Shown: positions 25,413-36,398, counted from the first letter of the stretch. The stretch is 49,661 nucleotides of DNA from Paracoccus beibuensis (GCF_026162625.1 NZ_JAOTBD010000026.1:1-49661), one strand, 5' to 3'. A program made the numbers and translations. Notes: generated from the sequence alone by a model not told the origin.

Positions 25413-25910
25413 TCAGGGCCTCAAGCGCCCGATGGCGCGCGTCAGTTCATCGCGCAGCGCCCGACGTTCCTCGGGCGTGAGAAACGCGCCAAGCTCGATC
25501 TCGCGCTGGCCGTCGGTCAGGGTCAGGTAATCCTCGACGGGTCCCTTGCGGATGGCCGCGCGCACCCAATAGCTGTTCGTCTGCCATTCCCGCACCGGGC
25601 GCCCCGGATCGCTGCGCCGGACCTGCAAGCGGTCGCGGTCGAGCACCAGTTCCTCTCGGGTCTGGCCCGTGCGATAGCTGTGCTGGATCGCCAGCCAGAC
25701 GCCGCCGATGGCGATCAGCATGAAGGGCAGCAGCCCCCACAGCACCTGCGTCCCGAGCACCGCCAGGATCGGCAGCAGCAACAGCACCGCCGTTGTCCCG
25801 ATGAACCACACGAAGCCCTTGCGGGGCAGAGAGCGGTGCGGCCACAGGGTCACTGTTTGCAAAACGGCCCCGGACGCATCCGGGGCCGTTTCCGTCCATT
25901 GATATGGCAT
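25413..25910 (-). CDS. DUF2244 domain-containing membrane protein
   Basis: A 165-residue protein with two transmembrane helices (about residues 33-52 and 56-74) and a C-terminal domain containing SYRTGQTREELVLDRDRLQVRR, the DUF2244 pattern. Function is unknown. Its ATG lies five bases after the ctaD stop, so it is co-transcribed with cytochrome oxidase subunit I and could act in oxidase biogenesis. That role is inference from position only. Confidence 0.85.
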   Translation of the reverse strand: MPYQWTETAPDASGAVLQTVTLWPHRSLPRKGFVWFIGTTAVLLLLPILAVLGTQVLWGLLPFMLIAIGGVWLAIQHSYRTGQTREELVLDRDRLQVRRSDPGRPVREWQTNSYWVRAAIRKGPVEDYLTLTDGQREIELGAFLTPEERRALRDELTRAIGRLRP

Positions 25911-25915
25911 GGGCC

Positions 25916-27604
<1,689 letters not shown>

Positions 27605-27705
27605 TCAAGATGTCTTCGAGCCGGCCTGGCAGACCGGCGTAATCACGCGGTGTTTAGACCAGAGGCGCGGACCGGGCAATGCGTCACTGTGGTCTTGAAC
27701 CACAA

Positions 27706-27737
27706 GCCCCCGCCAGAATATCACATCGGGCGGGGGC
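27706..27737 (-). terminator. Hairpin between cycA and ctaD
   Basis: A perfect 9-bp G+C stem (GCCCCCGCC/GGCGGGGGC, 27706-27714 with 27729-27737) and a 14-base loop lie 40 bases after the cycA stop. A second small hairpin TGTGGT/ACCACA follows at 27688-27704. The U-tract is short, so this may be a partial terminator or an mRNA-stabilising 3' structure. Confidence 0.5.
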
Positions 27738-27776
27738 AATGGCCTGCGAACCTGCGGCGCATCGCCGCAGGACCCG

Positions 27777-28217
27777 TTACTCGGCCGGGGCATCCGGCGA
27801 AACGCTGGCCAGGTAGGCCGCGACATCGGCCTGCCCCCGGTTCAGCTTGAAGGTCATCTTGCTGCGCACCGAATCGTCGCCGGACTTTTCCTCGACCCAT
27901 GCGGTGGGGTCGGTGACATAGGCGGCCAGCTCTTCCTCGGTCCAGACGAAGTCGGGATTGGCTTCCTTCGCAGCCAGGATGCCGTCGCCGTAGTTATAGC
28001 CCTCCATGTGGGCGATGGGCGCGCCGACGATGTTCCACAGGTTCGGGCCGACGCCGCCGCCCTTGACGATATCGGTGCCGGTGTCGTCCTGGATCATGTG
28101 GCAGGCCCGGCACTTGCGGAATTCCTTTTCGCCCGCGGTGGCGTCTCCGGCCTCTTGTGCGACGGCGGGAATGGCTAGGGTCGCGCCCACAAGGGCACCA
28201 ACGATGGCTGCTTTCAT
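27777..28217 (-). CDS. cycA: Cytochrome c550-type class I cytochrome c
   Basis: A 146-residue periplasmic cytochrome. The signal peptide ends about AVAQ (residue 21). The haem site is Cys36-Arg-Ala-Cys39-His40 and the axial methionine is Met121 (SKMTFKLN). The pattern GTDIVKGGGVGPNLWNIVG and the long insert before the axial Met match Paracoccus c550 rather than mitochondrial-size cytochrome c. It shuttles electrons from the bc1 complex to the aa3 oxidase encoded immediately downstream, and to periplasmic reductases. Confidence 0.94.
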   Translation of the reverse strand: MKAAIVGALVGATLAIPAVAQEAGDATAGEKEFRKCRACHMIQDDTGTDIVKGGGVGPNLWNIVGAPIAHMEGYNYGDGILAAKEANPDFVWTEEELAAYVTDPTAWVEEKSGDDSVRSKMTFKLNRGQADVAAYLASVSPDAPAE

Positions 28218-28323
28218 GCGTCTTTTTCCTCACTCGACCCGGATGGGCTATGTCTCCACGGGCAACCTACATGCAAGATCTGCAAGGAATCCAGCTACCG
28301 AAAGGTCGCAAGACGAAAATTGA

Positions 28324-28974
28324 TCACTCCGCCTCGAAAACCGTGTCGAACGCCTGGCGCAGCGCCACGTCCAGATCCGCCATGGCGACCGGCAAGCCGA
28401 GGTCGACCAGCGAGGTGACCCCGTGCCCGCTGATCCCGCAGGGGACGATGCCGCCGTAGTGACCGAGGTCCGGGTCGACGTTGACGGAGATGCCGTGGAA
28501 GCTGACCCAGCGGCGCAGCTTGACGCCGATCGCCGCGATCTTGTCCTCGCGCATGCTGCCGTCGGGCAGGGCGGGCTTGTCGGGGCGGGCGACCCAGACG
28601 CCGACCCGGCCGTCGCTGATCTGGCCGCTGACGCCGAATTGTGCCAGCGCCTCGATCACCCAGGCCTCCAGCCGGGCGACGAAGGCGCGGACGTCGCGGC
28701 CGCGGCGGTTCAGGTCCAGCATGACATAGGCGACCCGCTGCCCCGGCCCGTGATAGGTATATTGCCCGCCGCGCCCGGACGGATGCACCGGAAAGCGCGC
28801 CTCCAGCAGATCCTGCGCCCGCGCGCTTGTCCCGGCGGTATAGAGCGGCGGGTGCTCGACCAGCCAGATGGCCTCGGGTGCGTTGCCGGCATGGATGGCG
28901 GCCACGCGCGCCTCCATGAACGCGACCGCGTCCTGATAGGGCGTCAGCCCGTCGCTGATGATCCATTCAACCAT
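28324..28974 (-). CDS. lipB: Octanoyltransferase (lipoate biosynthesis)
   Basis: A 216-residue LipB that moves octanoyl from acyl-carrier protein to lipoyl domains. [22 protein letters not shown], Lys145 in [17 protein letters not shown] and Cys179 in IVPCGI provide the expected Lys/Cys catalytic pair. The start at 28974 (MVEWIISDG) fits the family; an in-frame ATG at 29052 would add 26 residues. It lies 106 bases upstream of cycA on the same strand. Confidence 0.95.
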   Translation of the reverse strand: MVEWIISDGLTPYQDAVAFMEARVAAIHAGNAPEAIWLVEHPPLYTAGTSARAQDLLEARFPVHPSGRGGQYTYHGPGQRVAYVMLDLNRRGRDVRAFVARLEAWVIEALAQFGVSGQISDGRVGVWVARPDKPALPDGSMREDKIAAIGVKLRRWVSFHGISVNVDPDLGHYGGIVPCGISGHGVTSLVDLGLPVAMADLDVALRQAFDTVFEAE

Positions 28975-29091
28975 GCCCGGGATGTGGCGCGGGGCAGGGC
29001 GGCCGTCAATGACGATATTTCCGCGCACGGGGGCAAGAATGCCCCTTTTCATCGGCCCGCGGCTCGGCTATCAGGCGGCCACTGCCCGGAT

Positions 29092-29178
29092 GCGGTCGTG
29101 GCGGAATTGGTAGACGCGCAGCGTTGAGGTCGCTGTTCCTTAACCGGAGTGGAAGTTCGAGTCTTCTCGACCGCACCA
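29092..29178 (+). tRNA. tRNA-Leu (anticodon GAG)
   Basis: Acceptor stem GCGGTCG (29092-29098) pairs with CGACCGC (29168-29174). The D arm GGCGGAATTGGTAGACGC is typical of leucine tRNAs, the anticodon stem CAGCG/CGCTG encloses TTGAGGT with anticodon GAG, a long variable arm follows, and the T loop is TTCGAGT. The CCA end is encoded (29176-29178). It reads CUC and CUU codons. Confidence 0.97.
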
Positions 29179-29298
29179 ACATTTCTCTGAAGAACGATGC
29201 CCTGGCACTGCCTGCTGTCGATGCAGACCCGCAGGGGTGGTGCGCGCAGAGGTTGCAATTCGAAACCGCCGCCGCGCCCTGGCACTGGGGAACAATCC

Positions 29299-30612
29299 AT
29301 GCGCAGGCGTGTTCAAGAACACATGACAACTGCCGCGCCGTTCCCTGTACGATCCTGTGTCGCGATCCCCGGGCCCCTGCCGGACGGTGCGCTGCGAATC
29401 CTCATGATCTGCCCGCCGCTTCCCAGCCATCTCAGGGCCTTCGAGGCCATCGGCAACGAGCTGCTGGCGCGGGGCCACCAGGTCATCTTCCTGGCCGAGC
29501 CGGATGCGGGCGTCTCGGCCCATCACGTCGTCCATGCGCTGCCGCCGGACACGGCCTTACCGCACGGTCGGGGCTTCATCCGCGACATCCGCGCCGGTGC
29601 ACGGCGGACCGACCGGCTCTGCCGCTTCGGGCCGCAGATTATCACCGAACTGTCCCCTGACCTGATCCTGGGCGACCAGACCGAGCCTGCCGCAGGCCTG
29701 CTGTCGGAAGCCCTGGGGGTGCGGATGCTCTCGGTTGCCTGTGCGTTGCCGTTCGATCCGGAGCCGGGCGTGCCGCTGCCCTTCCTGGGCTGGCCCTACG
29801 ATCCGACCGAGGACGGCCTGCGGCGCAACGACGGCGGCCAGACGGTTGCGCGGCTGCTGATGACCCCGCATCGGAAGGTGATCGGGGACTGGGCGAACCG
29901 CTGGGGGCTTGGGAGGCGAGAAAGCTTCGCCGACTGTCTTTCGCCCCTGGGGACGCTGGCGCAGACCGTTCCGGGCTTCGATTTCCCGCGGCCCGTCAGC
30001 AGCGGCCGCCTGGTCGAACTTGGCCCCTTTCGCCGCAACCCGCCGGAAACATTCCCCCGTGACATCAAGCCCGACACGGCGCGGCCGCTGGTCTATGTGT
30101 CCCTTGGCACGCTGCAGGGGCACCGCTGGCCGTTGATGGCGCGAATCGCGCGGGCCTGTCGAAACCTGGGCGCGCAGGTGATCGTCTCGCACGGGAACAT
30201 GCTCGAGGCCGCGACGGCCGCCCGGATCGACGCCGACTGGGTGCGTAGCTTCGTGCCGCAACGGGCGGTGCTGGCGCGTGCGGACCTGTGCGTGACGCAT
30301 GGCGGACTGAACACCACGCTCGAGTGCCTGGTGCAGGGGGTGCCGATGCTGGCGATCCCCTTGGCGCATGACCAGCCGGGCGTGGCGGCGCGGATCGAGC
30401 GGTCCGGCGTCGGCCTGCGCCTTTGCCGAATGTCGCGCGGGCAAGGCCGGATCGAAGCCGCGCTGTCGCGGCTGCTCTCCGAGCCGGGTTTCGCCGCGAA
30501 TGCCCGCGGCATGGCCGCGGCGGCCAGCCAGTTGCCGGGTGCCGCCGGTGCCGTCGAGCAGATAGAGCGTCTATTGACCTTGCGGGGCAGGAATGCGGCA
30601 AGAGCAGGCTGA
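29299..30612 (+). CDS. MGT/GT1-type glycosyltransferase (UGT-like)
   Basis: A 437-residue GT-B glycosyltransferase. The N-terminal Rossmann half opens LRILMICPPLPSHLRAFEAIGNELLARGHQVIFLAEPDAG and the C-terminal donor half has LVYVSLGTLQGH and the UGT signature VTHGGLNTTLECLVQGVPMLAIP. Closest in style to macrolide and carotenoid (CrtX) glucosyltransferases. No carotenoid genes are nearby, so the acceptor is open. ATG 29299 is chosen for its GGGGA site; ATG 29323 is an alternative. It overlaps the DUF983 gene by 20 bases. Confidence 0.82.
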   Translation: MRRRVQEHMTTAAPFPVRSCVAIPGPLPDGALRILMICPPLPSHLRAFEAIGNELLARGHQVIFLAEPDAGVSAHHVVHALPPDTALPHGRGFIRDIRAGARRTDRLCRFGPQIITELSPDLILGDQTEPAAGLLSEALGVRMLSVACALPFDPEPGVPLPFLGWPYDPTEDGLRRNDGGQTVARLLMTPHRKVIGDWANRWGLGRRESFADCLSPLGTLAQTVPGFDFPRPVSSGRLVELGPFRRNPPETFPRDIKPDTARPLVYVSLGTLQGHRWPLMARIARACRNLGAQVIVSHGNMLEAATAARIDADWVRSFVPQRAVLARADLCVTHGGLNTTLECLVQGVPMLAIPLAHDQPGVAARIERSGVGLRLCRMSRGQGRIEAALSRLLSEPGFAANARGMAAAASQLPGAAGAVEQIERLLTLRGRNAARAG

Positions 30613-30997
30613 AACTGATGCGCCCCCTGGGCCACCCGAAATGCGCGACAGCCGCAGCGCCATGCTGCGCGGCACGCTGAACCGCTGCCCGTGCTGCGGC
30701 GAGGGGCGTGTCTTCAGCGGCTACCTCAAGATCGTGCCCCGCTGCGAGGCCTGCGATGAGCCGCTTGGCGCATATCCCTCGGCCGACGGGCCGGCGTTCT
30801 TCACCATCACGATCATGATGCTTCTGCTGATCCCGATGATCGGCTTTGGCTGGACGGTGTTCCGGTCCGACCCCATGACCCTGCTGATCGGGCTGATCAT
30901 CATAACGACGATCATGACGCTTGTTCTGCTGCGCTTCGTGAAGGGCGCCTTTCTCGGCTATCTCTGGGCGCATGACGAGCGGGACCGAGGCTCCTAG
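30593..30997 (+). CDS. DUF983 zinc-ribbon membrane protein
   Basis: A 134-residue protein. An N-terminal four-cysteine zinc ribbon (NRCPCCGEGR ... PRCEACDEPLG) precedes two transmembrane helices (FFTITIMMLLLIPMIGFGW and LLIGLIIITTIMTLVLLRF). This is the DUF983 arrangement, role unknown. The ATG follows GGGGCAGGA within the end of the glycosyltransferase gene. Its TAG stop and the TAG of the convergent GntR gene share one CTAG. Confidence 0.87.
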   Translation: MRQEQAETDAPPGPPEMRDSRSAMLRGTLNRCPCCGEGRVFSGYLKIVPRCEACDEPLGAYPSADGPAFFTITIMMLLLIPMIGFGWTVFRSDPMTLLIGLIIITTIMTLVLLRFVKGAFLGYLWAHDERDRGS

Positions 30998-31692
30998 GGG
31001 GCAAAGACCTCGGGCTGGTCGATCCGCAGGCGCGCGACGATGCCCACGATATGGCTCAGATGCGTGCGCAGGGCGGATGCCGCCGCCTCTGGGTCGCGGT
31101 CGCGCAGGGCCTGCAGGATCTGGCGGTGCTCGAGGTGGGCGCTCGAGGCGCTGAAGGCCAGCGACAGATAGCGGGCCCGGTCCATGTGTCCCTTGTTGTC
31201 CTTGACCAGGGTCCAGACGAAATCGCAGCCCGCCGCCTGGCAGATGTCGCGGTGGAAGCGGTCGTCCAGCGCGTGGAACTCGGCCCGCCGGTCGCCCTTG
31301 ATCGCGGCGTCCTGCAGGTCGATCAGCCGTTCCAGGCCGTCGAAGTCAGCAGGCGTCAGCGTCGTTGCCGCAACGCGCATCGTTGCCTCCTCCAGCGCGG
31401 AGCGTATGAAATAGGCCTGCGTGACGGCCTCCTCGGAGATTGCCGTCACCGTGGTCGCCCGCTGGGGGCGGATCTGGATGAAGCCCAGCTGCGACAGCCG
31501 ATAGAACGCGTCCCGGACGGGTTGGCGCGACACACCCGTCTGCGCGGCGACCTCGGCCTCTGACAGCTTCGTGCCGGGCGGCAGCGACAGGTTCACGACG
31601 CTGGCATAGAGCGCCTCGAACACTTGGTCCGTCACGGTTCTGGGGCGCAGGTCCTCGGGCAGGGGAGGCGACCGGAAGTTTGGCTGGGGCAT
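30994..31692 (-). CDS. GntR/FadR-family regulator of the uronate cluster
   Basis: A 232-residue transcription factor with an N-terminal winged HTH (LSEAEVAAQTGVSRQPVRDAFYRLSQLGFIQIRPQR) and a C-terminal FCD ligand-binding domain (EFHALDDRFHRDICQAAGCDFVW). FCD regulators commonly sense sugar acids. It is divergent from uxaC, with a palindrome over the uxaC -10 in the shared gap, so it probably represses both until a uronate intermediate binds. The effector is inferred. Confidence 0.88.
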   Translation of the reverse strand: MPQPNFRSPPLPEDLRPRTVTDQVFEALYASVVNLSLPPGTKLSEAEVAAQTGVSRQPVRDAFYRLSQLGFIQIRPQRATTVTAISEEAVTQAYFIRSALEEATMRVAATTLTPADFDGLERLIDLQDAAIKGDRRAEFHALDDRFHRDICQAAGCDFVWTLVKDNKGHMDRARYLSLAFSASSAHLEHRQILQALRDRDPEAAASALRTHLSHIVGIVARLRIDQPEVFAP

Positions 31693-31705
31693 CTTGCGGC
31701 TCCGG

Positions 31706-31737
31706 TTGACCCGTCTCGTAAACTAGCATATTACCAG
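31706..31737 (+). promoter_or_regulatory. uxaC promoter with overlapping GntR operator
   Basis: TTGACC (31706-31711), a 17-base spacer and TATTAC (31729-31734) form a promoter. The imperfect palindrome CTAGCATATTACCAG (31723-31737) covers the -10. Its right half TACCAG recurs upstream of the second GntR gene (43069-43074). FadR-type regulators bind such palindromes, so this is a likely repressor site. Confidence 0.55.
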
Positions 31738-31773
31738 ACCAGCCCGATGGCAAGCGAGTCGGAGGAGGATCGC

Positions 31774-33180
31774 GTGGCACTACTGGCAGAGGACCGTTTG
31801 CTTCCCGTTGAGCCGCACGTTCGCGAGCTGGCGCGCGCGCTCTATGATGGGGTCCGCGACCTGCCGATCCTGTCGCCGCACGGCCATACCGATCCGCGCT
31901 GGTTCGCCGAGGATCAGCCCTTTCAGGACCCGGCGCAGCTGTTCGTGACGCCGGATCATTATGTGTTCCGGATGCTCTGTTCGCAGGGCGTGCCACTGAC
32001 GGACCTGGGGGTGCCGCGCGTCGACGGCGGGCCGACGGAAACCGACGGCCGCAAGATCTGGCGGCTCTTCGCCGGACACTATCACCTGCTGCGTGGCACC
32101 CCGTCGCGGTTGTGGCTGGACCACAGCTTCCAGCATGTCTTCGGCATCGACCGCCGTCTGTCGGCCGACACTGCGGACTGGTATTATGACCATATCGCTG
32201 ACTGCCTGGCGCAGCCCGAGTTCCGGCCCCGCGCCCTTTTCGACCGCTTCGGGATCGAAGCCATCGCCACCACCGAACCCGCGACCGATGACCTGCACTG
32301 GCACAAGATGATCCGCGACAGCGGCTGGCAGGGCAGGGTGATCACCGCCTATCGCCCCGACGGCGTGATCGACCCCGAGATGGCAGGCTTTGCCGACAAC
32401 ATTGCGCTGATGGGCGAACAAACGGGCTTCGACACGACGACCTGGGCCGGCTATCTGGATGCACACCGCGCGCGCCGGGCGTTCTTCATTCGGCACGGCG
32501 CGACCTCCAGCGACCACGGTCATGCCAGCGCCCGGACCGAGGATCTGCCACAGGAAGATGCGGCGGCGCTGTTCGCCAAGGCTTTGCGCGGAGAATACAC
32601 CGCAGAGGAGGCCGACGCCTTCCGCGGCCACATGCTGACCGAGATGGCGCGGATGAGCCTCGAGGACGGTCTGGTGATGCAGATCCATCCCGGCGCGCGC
32701 CGCAACCATTCGGACCAGGTGCTGGCGACCTTCGGCCGCGACAAGGGCTTCGACATCCCCGGCCGCACCGACTATGTGACGGCGCTGCGCCCGCTCTTGA
32801 ATGCGGTTGGAATGGACCCGCGCCTGACGGTGATCCTGTTCACGCTGGACGAGACGTCCTATGCCCGCGAACTTGCGCCCCTGGCTGGCGTCTGGCCCTG
32901 CCTGCGGCTTGGTCCGGCGTGGTGGTTCCACGACAGCGCCGAAGGAATGCGCCGTTTCCGCGAGATGACGACGGAAACGGCCGGCTTCTACAACACCGTG
33001 GGGTTCAACGACGATACCCGCGCCTTCTGCTCGATCCCGGCGCGTCATGACGTCGCCCGGCGGGTCGATTGTTCCTATCTGGCGACCCTTGTCGCCACGG
33101 GCCGTCTTGCGGAAGACGAGGCGCCCGAGGTCGCGCACGACCTGACCTATGGCCTGGCAAAGCGGGCCTACAAGCTCTGA
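31774..33180 (+). CDS. uxaC: Glucuronate/galacturonate isomerase
   Basis: A 468-residue metal-dependent isomerase that converts D-glucuronate to D-fructuronate and D-galacturonate to D-tagaturonate. [14 protein letters not shown] provides the N-terminal His-x-His, and [41 protein letters not shown] and [17 protein letters not shown] are family stretches. The GTG at 31774 is chosen because GGAGGAGG lies five bases upstream and the length matches the family (about 470). The in-frame ATG at 31747 lacks such a site. First gene of the right-pointing uronate operon. Confidence 0.95.
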   Translation: MALLAEDRLLPVEPHVRELARALYDGVRDLPILSPHGHTDPRWFAEDQPFQDPAQLFVTPDHYVFRMLCSQGVPLTDLGVPRVDGGPTETDGRKIWRLFAGHYHLLRGTPSRLWLDHSFQHVFGIDRRLSADTADWYYDHIADCLAQPEFRPRALFDRFGIEAIATTEPATDDLHWHKMIRDSGWQGRVITAYRPDGVIDPEMAGFADNIALMGEQTGFDTTTWAGYLDAHRARRAFFIRHGATSSDHGHASARTEDLPQEDAAALFAKALRGEYTAEEADAFRGHMLTEMARMSLEDGLVMQIHPGARRNHSDQVLATFGRDKGFDIPGRTDYVTALRPLLNAVGMDPRLTVILFTLDETSYARELAPLAGVWPCLRLGPAWWFHDSAEGMRRFREMTTETAGFYNTVGFNDDTRAFCSIPARHDVARRVDCSYLATLVATGRLAEDEAPEVAHDLTYGLAKRAYKL

Positions 33181-33202
33181 GCTTCATATTTGGGAGGATA
33201 AG

Positions 33203-34174
33203 ATGAAGTTCCTGACCACCACCGTTGCCGCGCTGCTGACATCGGCGAGCATCGCCGGCGCCTGCGAGATCACGCTGCGCTCGTCCGACACCCATCCCGA
33301 CGGCTATCCGACGGTCGAGGGCGTGAAAGCCATGGCCGAAGAGGTCCGCGAAAAGACCGACGGCCGCATCTGCATCGAGGTCTTCGCATCGTCCCAGCTG
33401 GGCGAGGAAAAGGACACCATCGAGCAGACACAGTTCGGCGTCATCGACATGGTCCGCGCCAGCTTCGGGTCGTTCAACGACATCGTGCCGGTCACGCAGC
33501 TGATGTCGCTGCCCTATCTGTTCCGCTCGGTCGACCACCAGCACGCCGTGATGGACGGACCCATCGGCGAGGAGATCGGCGCTGCCTTCGAGGAGCGCGA
33601 CCTGGTCGCGCTGGCCTATTACGACGGCGGCTCGCGCAGCTTCTACAACTCGCAAAAGCCGGTCCAGTCCATCGAGGATCTGGAAGGCATGAAGTTCCGC
33701 GTGATGCAGAACGACGTCTTCGTCGACATGATGGACGCGCTTGGCGCCAACGCCACGCCGATGCCCTATGGCGAGGTCTACTCCTCGATCCAGACCGGCG
33801 TCATCGACGGGGCCGAGAACAACTTCCCCAGCTATGACAGCTCGGGCCATGCCGAGGTGGCCAGGTACTTTACCCTGGACGAGCACCTGATGGTGCCGGA
33901 ACTGGTCGCCATGTCGAAGGTGACCTGGGACAAGCTGAGTCCCGAGGACCAGCAGATCATCCGCGAGGCGGCCCGCAATTCGGCCACCGTGCAGCGTGAG
34001 CTGTGGGCCGAGCAAGAGCGTGCGTCGGAGGAGAAGGTCATCGCCGCGGGCGCCGAGGTGATCCGCGACATCGACAAGACCGCGTTCATCGAGGCGATGG
34101 CCCCGGTATATGAGAAGTACGTCACCACCCCCGAGGCGCAGGACTTGGTCAAGCGCATCCAGGAAACCGAGTGA
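33203..34174 (+). CDS. TRAP transporter solute-binding protein (DctP type)
   Basis: A 323-residue periplasmic binding protein. The signal peptide ends about SIAGA (residue 20). DctP features are [46 protein letters not shown] with the arginine that clamps the ligand carboxylate, and [14 protein letters not shown]. It delivers a carboxylated substrate to the Q and M subunits. A uronate ligand follows from gene context and from known uronate-binding TRAP proteins. A GGAGG site lies six bases before the ATG. Confidence 0.92.
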   Translation: MKFLTTTVAALLTSASIAGACEITLRSSDTHPDGYPTVEGVKAMAEEVREKTDGRICIEVFASSQLGEEKDTIEQTQFGVIDMVRASFGSFNDIVPVTQLMSLPYLFRSVDHQHAVMDGPIGEEIGAAFEERDLVALAYYDGGSRSFYNSQKPVQSIEDLEGMKFRVMQNDVFVDMMDALGANATPMPYGEVYSSIQTGVIDGAENNFPSYDSSGHAEVARYFTLDEHLMVPELVAMSKVTWDKLSPEDQQIIREAARNSATVQRELWAEQERASEEKVIAAGAEVIRDIDKTAFIEAMAPVYEKYVTTPEAQDLVKRIQETE

Positions 34175-34180
34175 CCGACC

Positions 34181-34211
34181 GGCCGCCTGCAGTTCCGCAG
34201 GCGGCCCTTTT
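34181..34211 (+). terminator. Intra-operon attenuating terminator between TRAP P and Q genes
   Basis: A perfect 10-bp stem GGCCGCCTGC/GCAGGCGGCC with a six-base loop is followed by CTTTT, seven bases after the binding-protein stop and 19 bases before the Q subunit start. It would let the periplasmic protein be made in excess over the membrane subunits. Confidence 0.75.
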
Positions 34212-34229
34212 CCTTGCGGGGGGCGCGAG

Positions 34230-34835
34230 ATGCGCGACACGTTGATCCGGATGGCAAGGGTGACCGGCGCGGTCGCCAAGGCCGGATTATGGCTTGCCGG
34301 GGTAGGGCTGGTCCTGATGACCGCCTTCGTTTTCGCGCAGGTCGTCTATCGCTATGTTCTGGGCACCAGCCTGTTCTGGGCCGAGCCCGCCGCGGTCATG
34401 CTGATGGGCTGGTTCATCTTCCTGGGCGCCGCCGTGGGGGTCAAGGAAGGCTATCACCTGTCCTTCGACGTGGGCCTGATGGTCGTCCCGGAGAGCTGGC
34501 GGCCGTGGTTTCACAGCCTGTCGGACCTTGTCGTCACCGCCTTCGGCTTTGGCATGGCCTGGTACGGCTGGCAGCTGGCCGCGCGTGCGGCATCCGGCGT
34601 CGTGCCGGGCCTGGGCATTTCCCGCCTTTGGGATTTCGCGCCGGTAATTGCCGGCGGCGTTCTGCTGATGCTCTTCTCGGTCGAGCGCATCCTGCGCCGC
34701 GCCGCCGGCCTGAAGACGATGCGCTTCGGCGACATGGACGATGCCGCCGATGGAGAGGTTGACGCCACCGCCACCGGCGCCCCCGCGCGCGACATGCTGC
34801 AGGGCGATGCCCCGCACCGCACGGTCAAGGAGTAG
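34230..34835 (+). CDS. TRAP transporter small permease (DctQ type)
   Basis: A 201-residue protein with four transmembrane helices (AGLWLAGVGLVLMTAFVFAQ, AAVMLMGWFIFLGAAVGV, the region after SLSDLVVTAFGF, and FAPVIAGGVLLMLF). VYRYVLGTSLFWAEPAA and GVKEGYHLSFD are standard DctQ motifs. The C-terminal 40 residues are a longer acidic tail than usual. The stop overlaps the AAGGAG site of the M subunit gene. Confidence 0.9.
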   Translation: MRDTLIRMARVTGAVAKAGLWLAGVGLVLMTAFVFAQVVYRYVLGTSLFWAEPAAVMLMGWFIFLGAAVGVKEGYHLSFDVGLMVVPESWRPWFHSLSDLVVTAFGFGMAWYGWQLAARAASGVVPGLGISRLWDFAPVIAGGVLLMLFSVERILRRAAGLKTMRFGDMDDAADGEVDATATGAPARDMLQGDAPHRTVKE

Positions 34836-34839
34836 GCCG

Positions 34840-36120
34840 ATGGAATACTGGATCCTCTTCGGCAGCTTCGCCGGACTTTTGCTGATCGGCACCCCGGTCG
34901 CGTTCTGCCTGGGCGCGGCCAGCTTCGCCACCGTCCTCTATCTCGGCCTGCCGCCCGTCGTGGTGTTCCAGCGCCTGAACAGCGGGATCTCGGTCTTCGC
35001 GCTGATGGCCATCCCGTTCTTCATCTTCGCGGGCGACCTGATGGTGCGCGGCGATATCGCGCGGCGCCTGGTGGCGCTTGCGGGCGCGATGGTCGGGCAC
35101 CTGCGCGGCGGTCTGGGGCAGGTGAACATCATGGCGTCGCTGATGTTCGGCGGCGTGTCCGGATCCGCCGCGGCGGATGCCAGCGCCGTGGGCGGCCTGA
35201 TGGTGCCGCAGATGAAGGCGCGCGGCTATGACGTCGACTTCGCGGTCAACATCACGGTTGTCAGCTCGATCATCGCGCTGATGATCCCGCCCAGCCACAA
35301 CATGATTATCTACTCCATCGCGGCGGGGGGGCGGCTGTCGATCGCCGACCTGTTCACCGCCGGCATCATTCCGGGCATGCTGCTTGCGCTGATGCTGATG
35401 GGGGCCAGCTGGTGGGTCGCCCGCAAGAAGGGCTATCCGACCGAGCCTTTCCCCGGCCTGCGCATGCTGGGCACGCTGTTCGTGTCGGCCCTGCCGGGGC
35501 TGATCCTGATCGCCATCATCTTCGGCGGCGTCCGGTCAGGCATCTTCACGGCGTCCGAAAGCAGCAACATCGCGGTCGTCTATGCGCTGCTGGTGACGGC
35601 GCTGGTCTATCGCAGCCTGCCGTGGTCCGAGTTCGTCGAGGCCACCAAGGGCGCGGTTCGCACCACCGCCATGGTGCTGCTGGTGATCGGCACCGCCGCC
35701 TGCTTCGGCTGGCTCTTGGCCTATCTGCGCGTGCCCACTCAGCTGGTCGAGACGCTGCAGAACGTGTCCGACAACCCGCTGGTGATCCTTCTCTTGATGA
35801 ACCTGATCCTGCTGGTGCTGGGCACCTTCATGGACATGTCGCCGCTGATCGTGATCACCACGCCGATTTTCCTGCCGGTCGCCACCGCCTTCGGCGTCGA
35901 CCCGGTGCATTTCGGCGTCATCCTGATCCTGAACCTTGGAATCGGGCTCTGCACGCCTCCGGTGGGTGCCGTGCTGTTCGTCGGCTGCGCCGTCGGCCGC
36001 ATCAGCATCTGGCAGGCGATGCGGACGATCTGGCCCTTCTACGGCGCTGCGTTCCTGACGCTGATGCTGGTGACCTACATTCCCGCCCTCTCCCTTTGGC
36101 TGCCTTCGGTGTTCAGATGA
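34840..36120 (+). CDS. TRAP transporter large permease (DctM type)
   Basis: A 426-residue membrane protein with about 12 hydrophobic segments. FAGDLMVRGDIARRLV, FGGVSGSAAADASAVGGLMVPQM, IIALMIPPSHNMIIYSIAAGG and NLGIGLCTPPVGAVLFVGCAVG are DctM signatures. It forms the sodium-driven channel with the Q subunit. The ATG at 34840 sits four bases after the Q stop, and its own stop overlaps the start of kdgF (ATGA). Confidence 0.95.
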   Translation: MEYWILFGSFAGLLLIGTPVAFCLGAASFATVLYLGLPPVVVFQRLNSGISVFALMAIPFFIFAGDLMVRGDIARRLVALAGAMVGHLRGGLGQVNIMASLMFGGVSGSAAADASAVGGLMVPQMKARGYDVDFAVNITVVSSIIALMIPPSHNMIIYSIAAGGRLSIADLFTAGIIPGMLLALMLMGASWWVARKKGYPTEPFPGLRMLGTLFVSALPGLILIAIIFGGVRSGIFTASESSNIAVVYALLVTALVYRSLPWSEFVEATKGAVRTTAMVLLVIGTAACFGWLLAYLRVPTQLVETLQNVSDNPLVILLLMNLILLVLGTFMDMSPLIVITTPIFLPVATAFGVDPVHFGVILILNLGIGLCTPPVGAVLFVGCAVGRISIWQAMRTIWPFYGAAFLTLMLVTYIPALSLWLPSVFR

Positions 36121-36398
36121 GCGATCCCCTCCGTTCCGTCCTTGCGCATTCGCCCGACCTCATGGTCGTCCGCTTCGATTTCCGGACCGGCGATCAGGGC
36201 GCGCTGCACAGCCATCCGCATGTGCAATCGACCTTCGTCCAGTCCGGGCGGTATCGCTTCACCGTCGATGGCCAGGAATCCGAGGTTGGGCCGGGCGAGG
36301 CCTTCATTATCCCATCGGGCGCCGAACACGGCTGCCTGTGCCTTGAAGGGGGCGTGCTGATCGACAGCTTCACCCCCCGCCGCGACGACTTCTTGTGA
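36117..36398 (+). CDS. kdgF: KdgF-like cupin, unsaturated uronate linearisation
   Basis: A 93-residue single-domain cupin. HSHPHVQSTFVQSGRYRFTV and SGAEHGCLCLEGGVLIDSF, ending PRRDDFL, closely resemble KdgF, which opens 4,5-unsaturated uronates to the linear keto form. His31, His33, Gln37 and His71 are the likely metal ligands. It lacks about 15 N-terminal residues found in longer KdgFs. The ATG overlaps the dctM stop, and kduI follows 11 bases downstream, the next enzyme in that pathway. Confidence 0.82.
   Translation: MSDPLRSVLAHSPDLMVVRFDFRTGDQGALHSHPHVQSTFVQSGRYRFTVDGQESEVGPGEAFIIPSGAEHGCLCLEGGVLIDSFTPRRDDFL

Noticed and set aside
29179..29298. Integrative element at tRNA-Leu
   Set aside because: No integrase gene and no repeated copy of the tRNA 3' end were noticed in the window.
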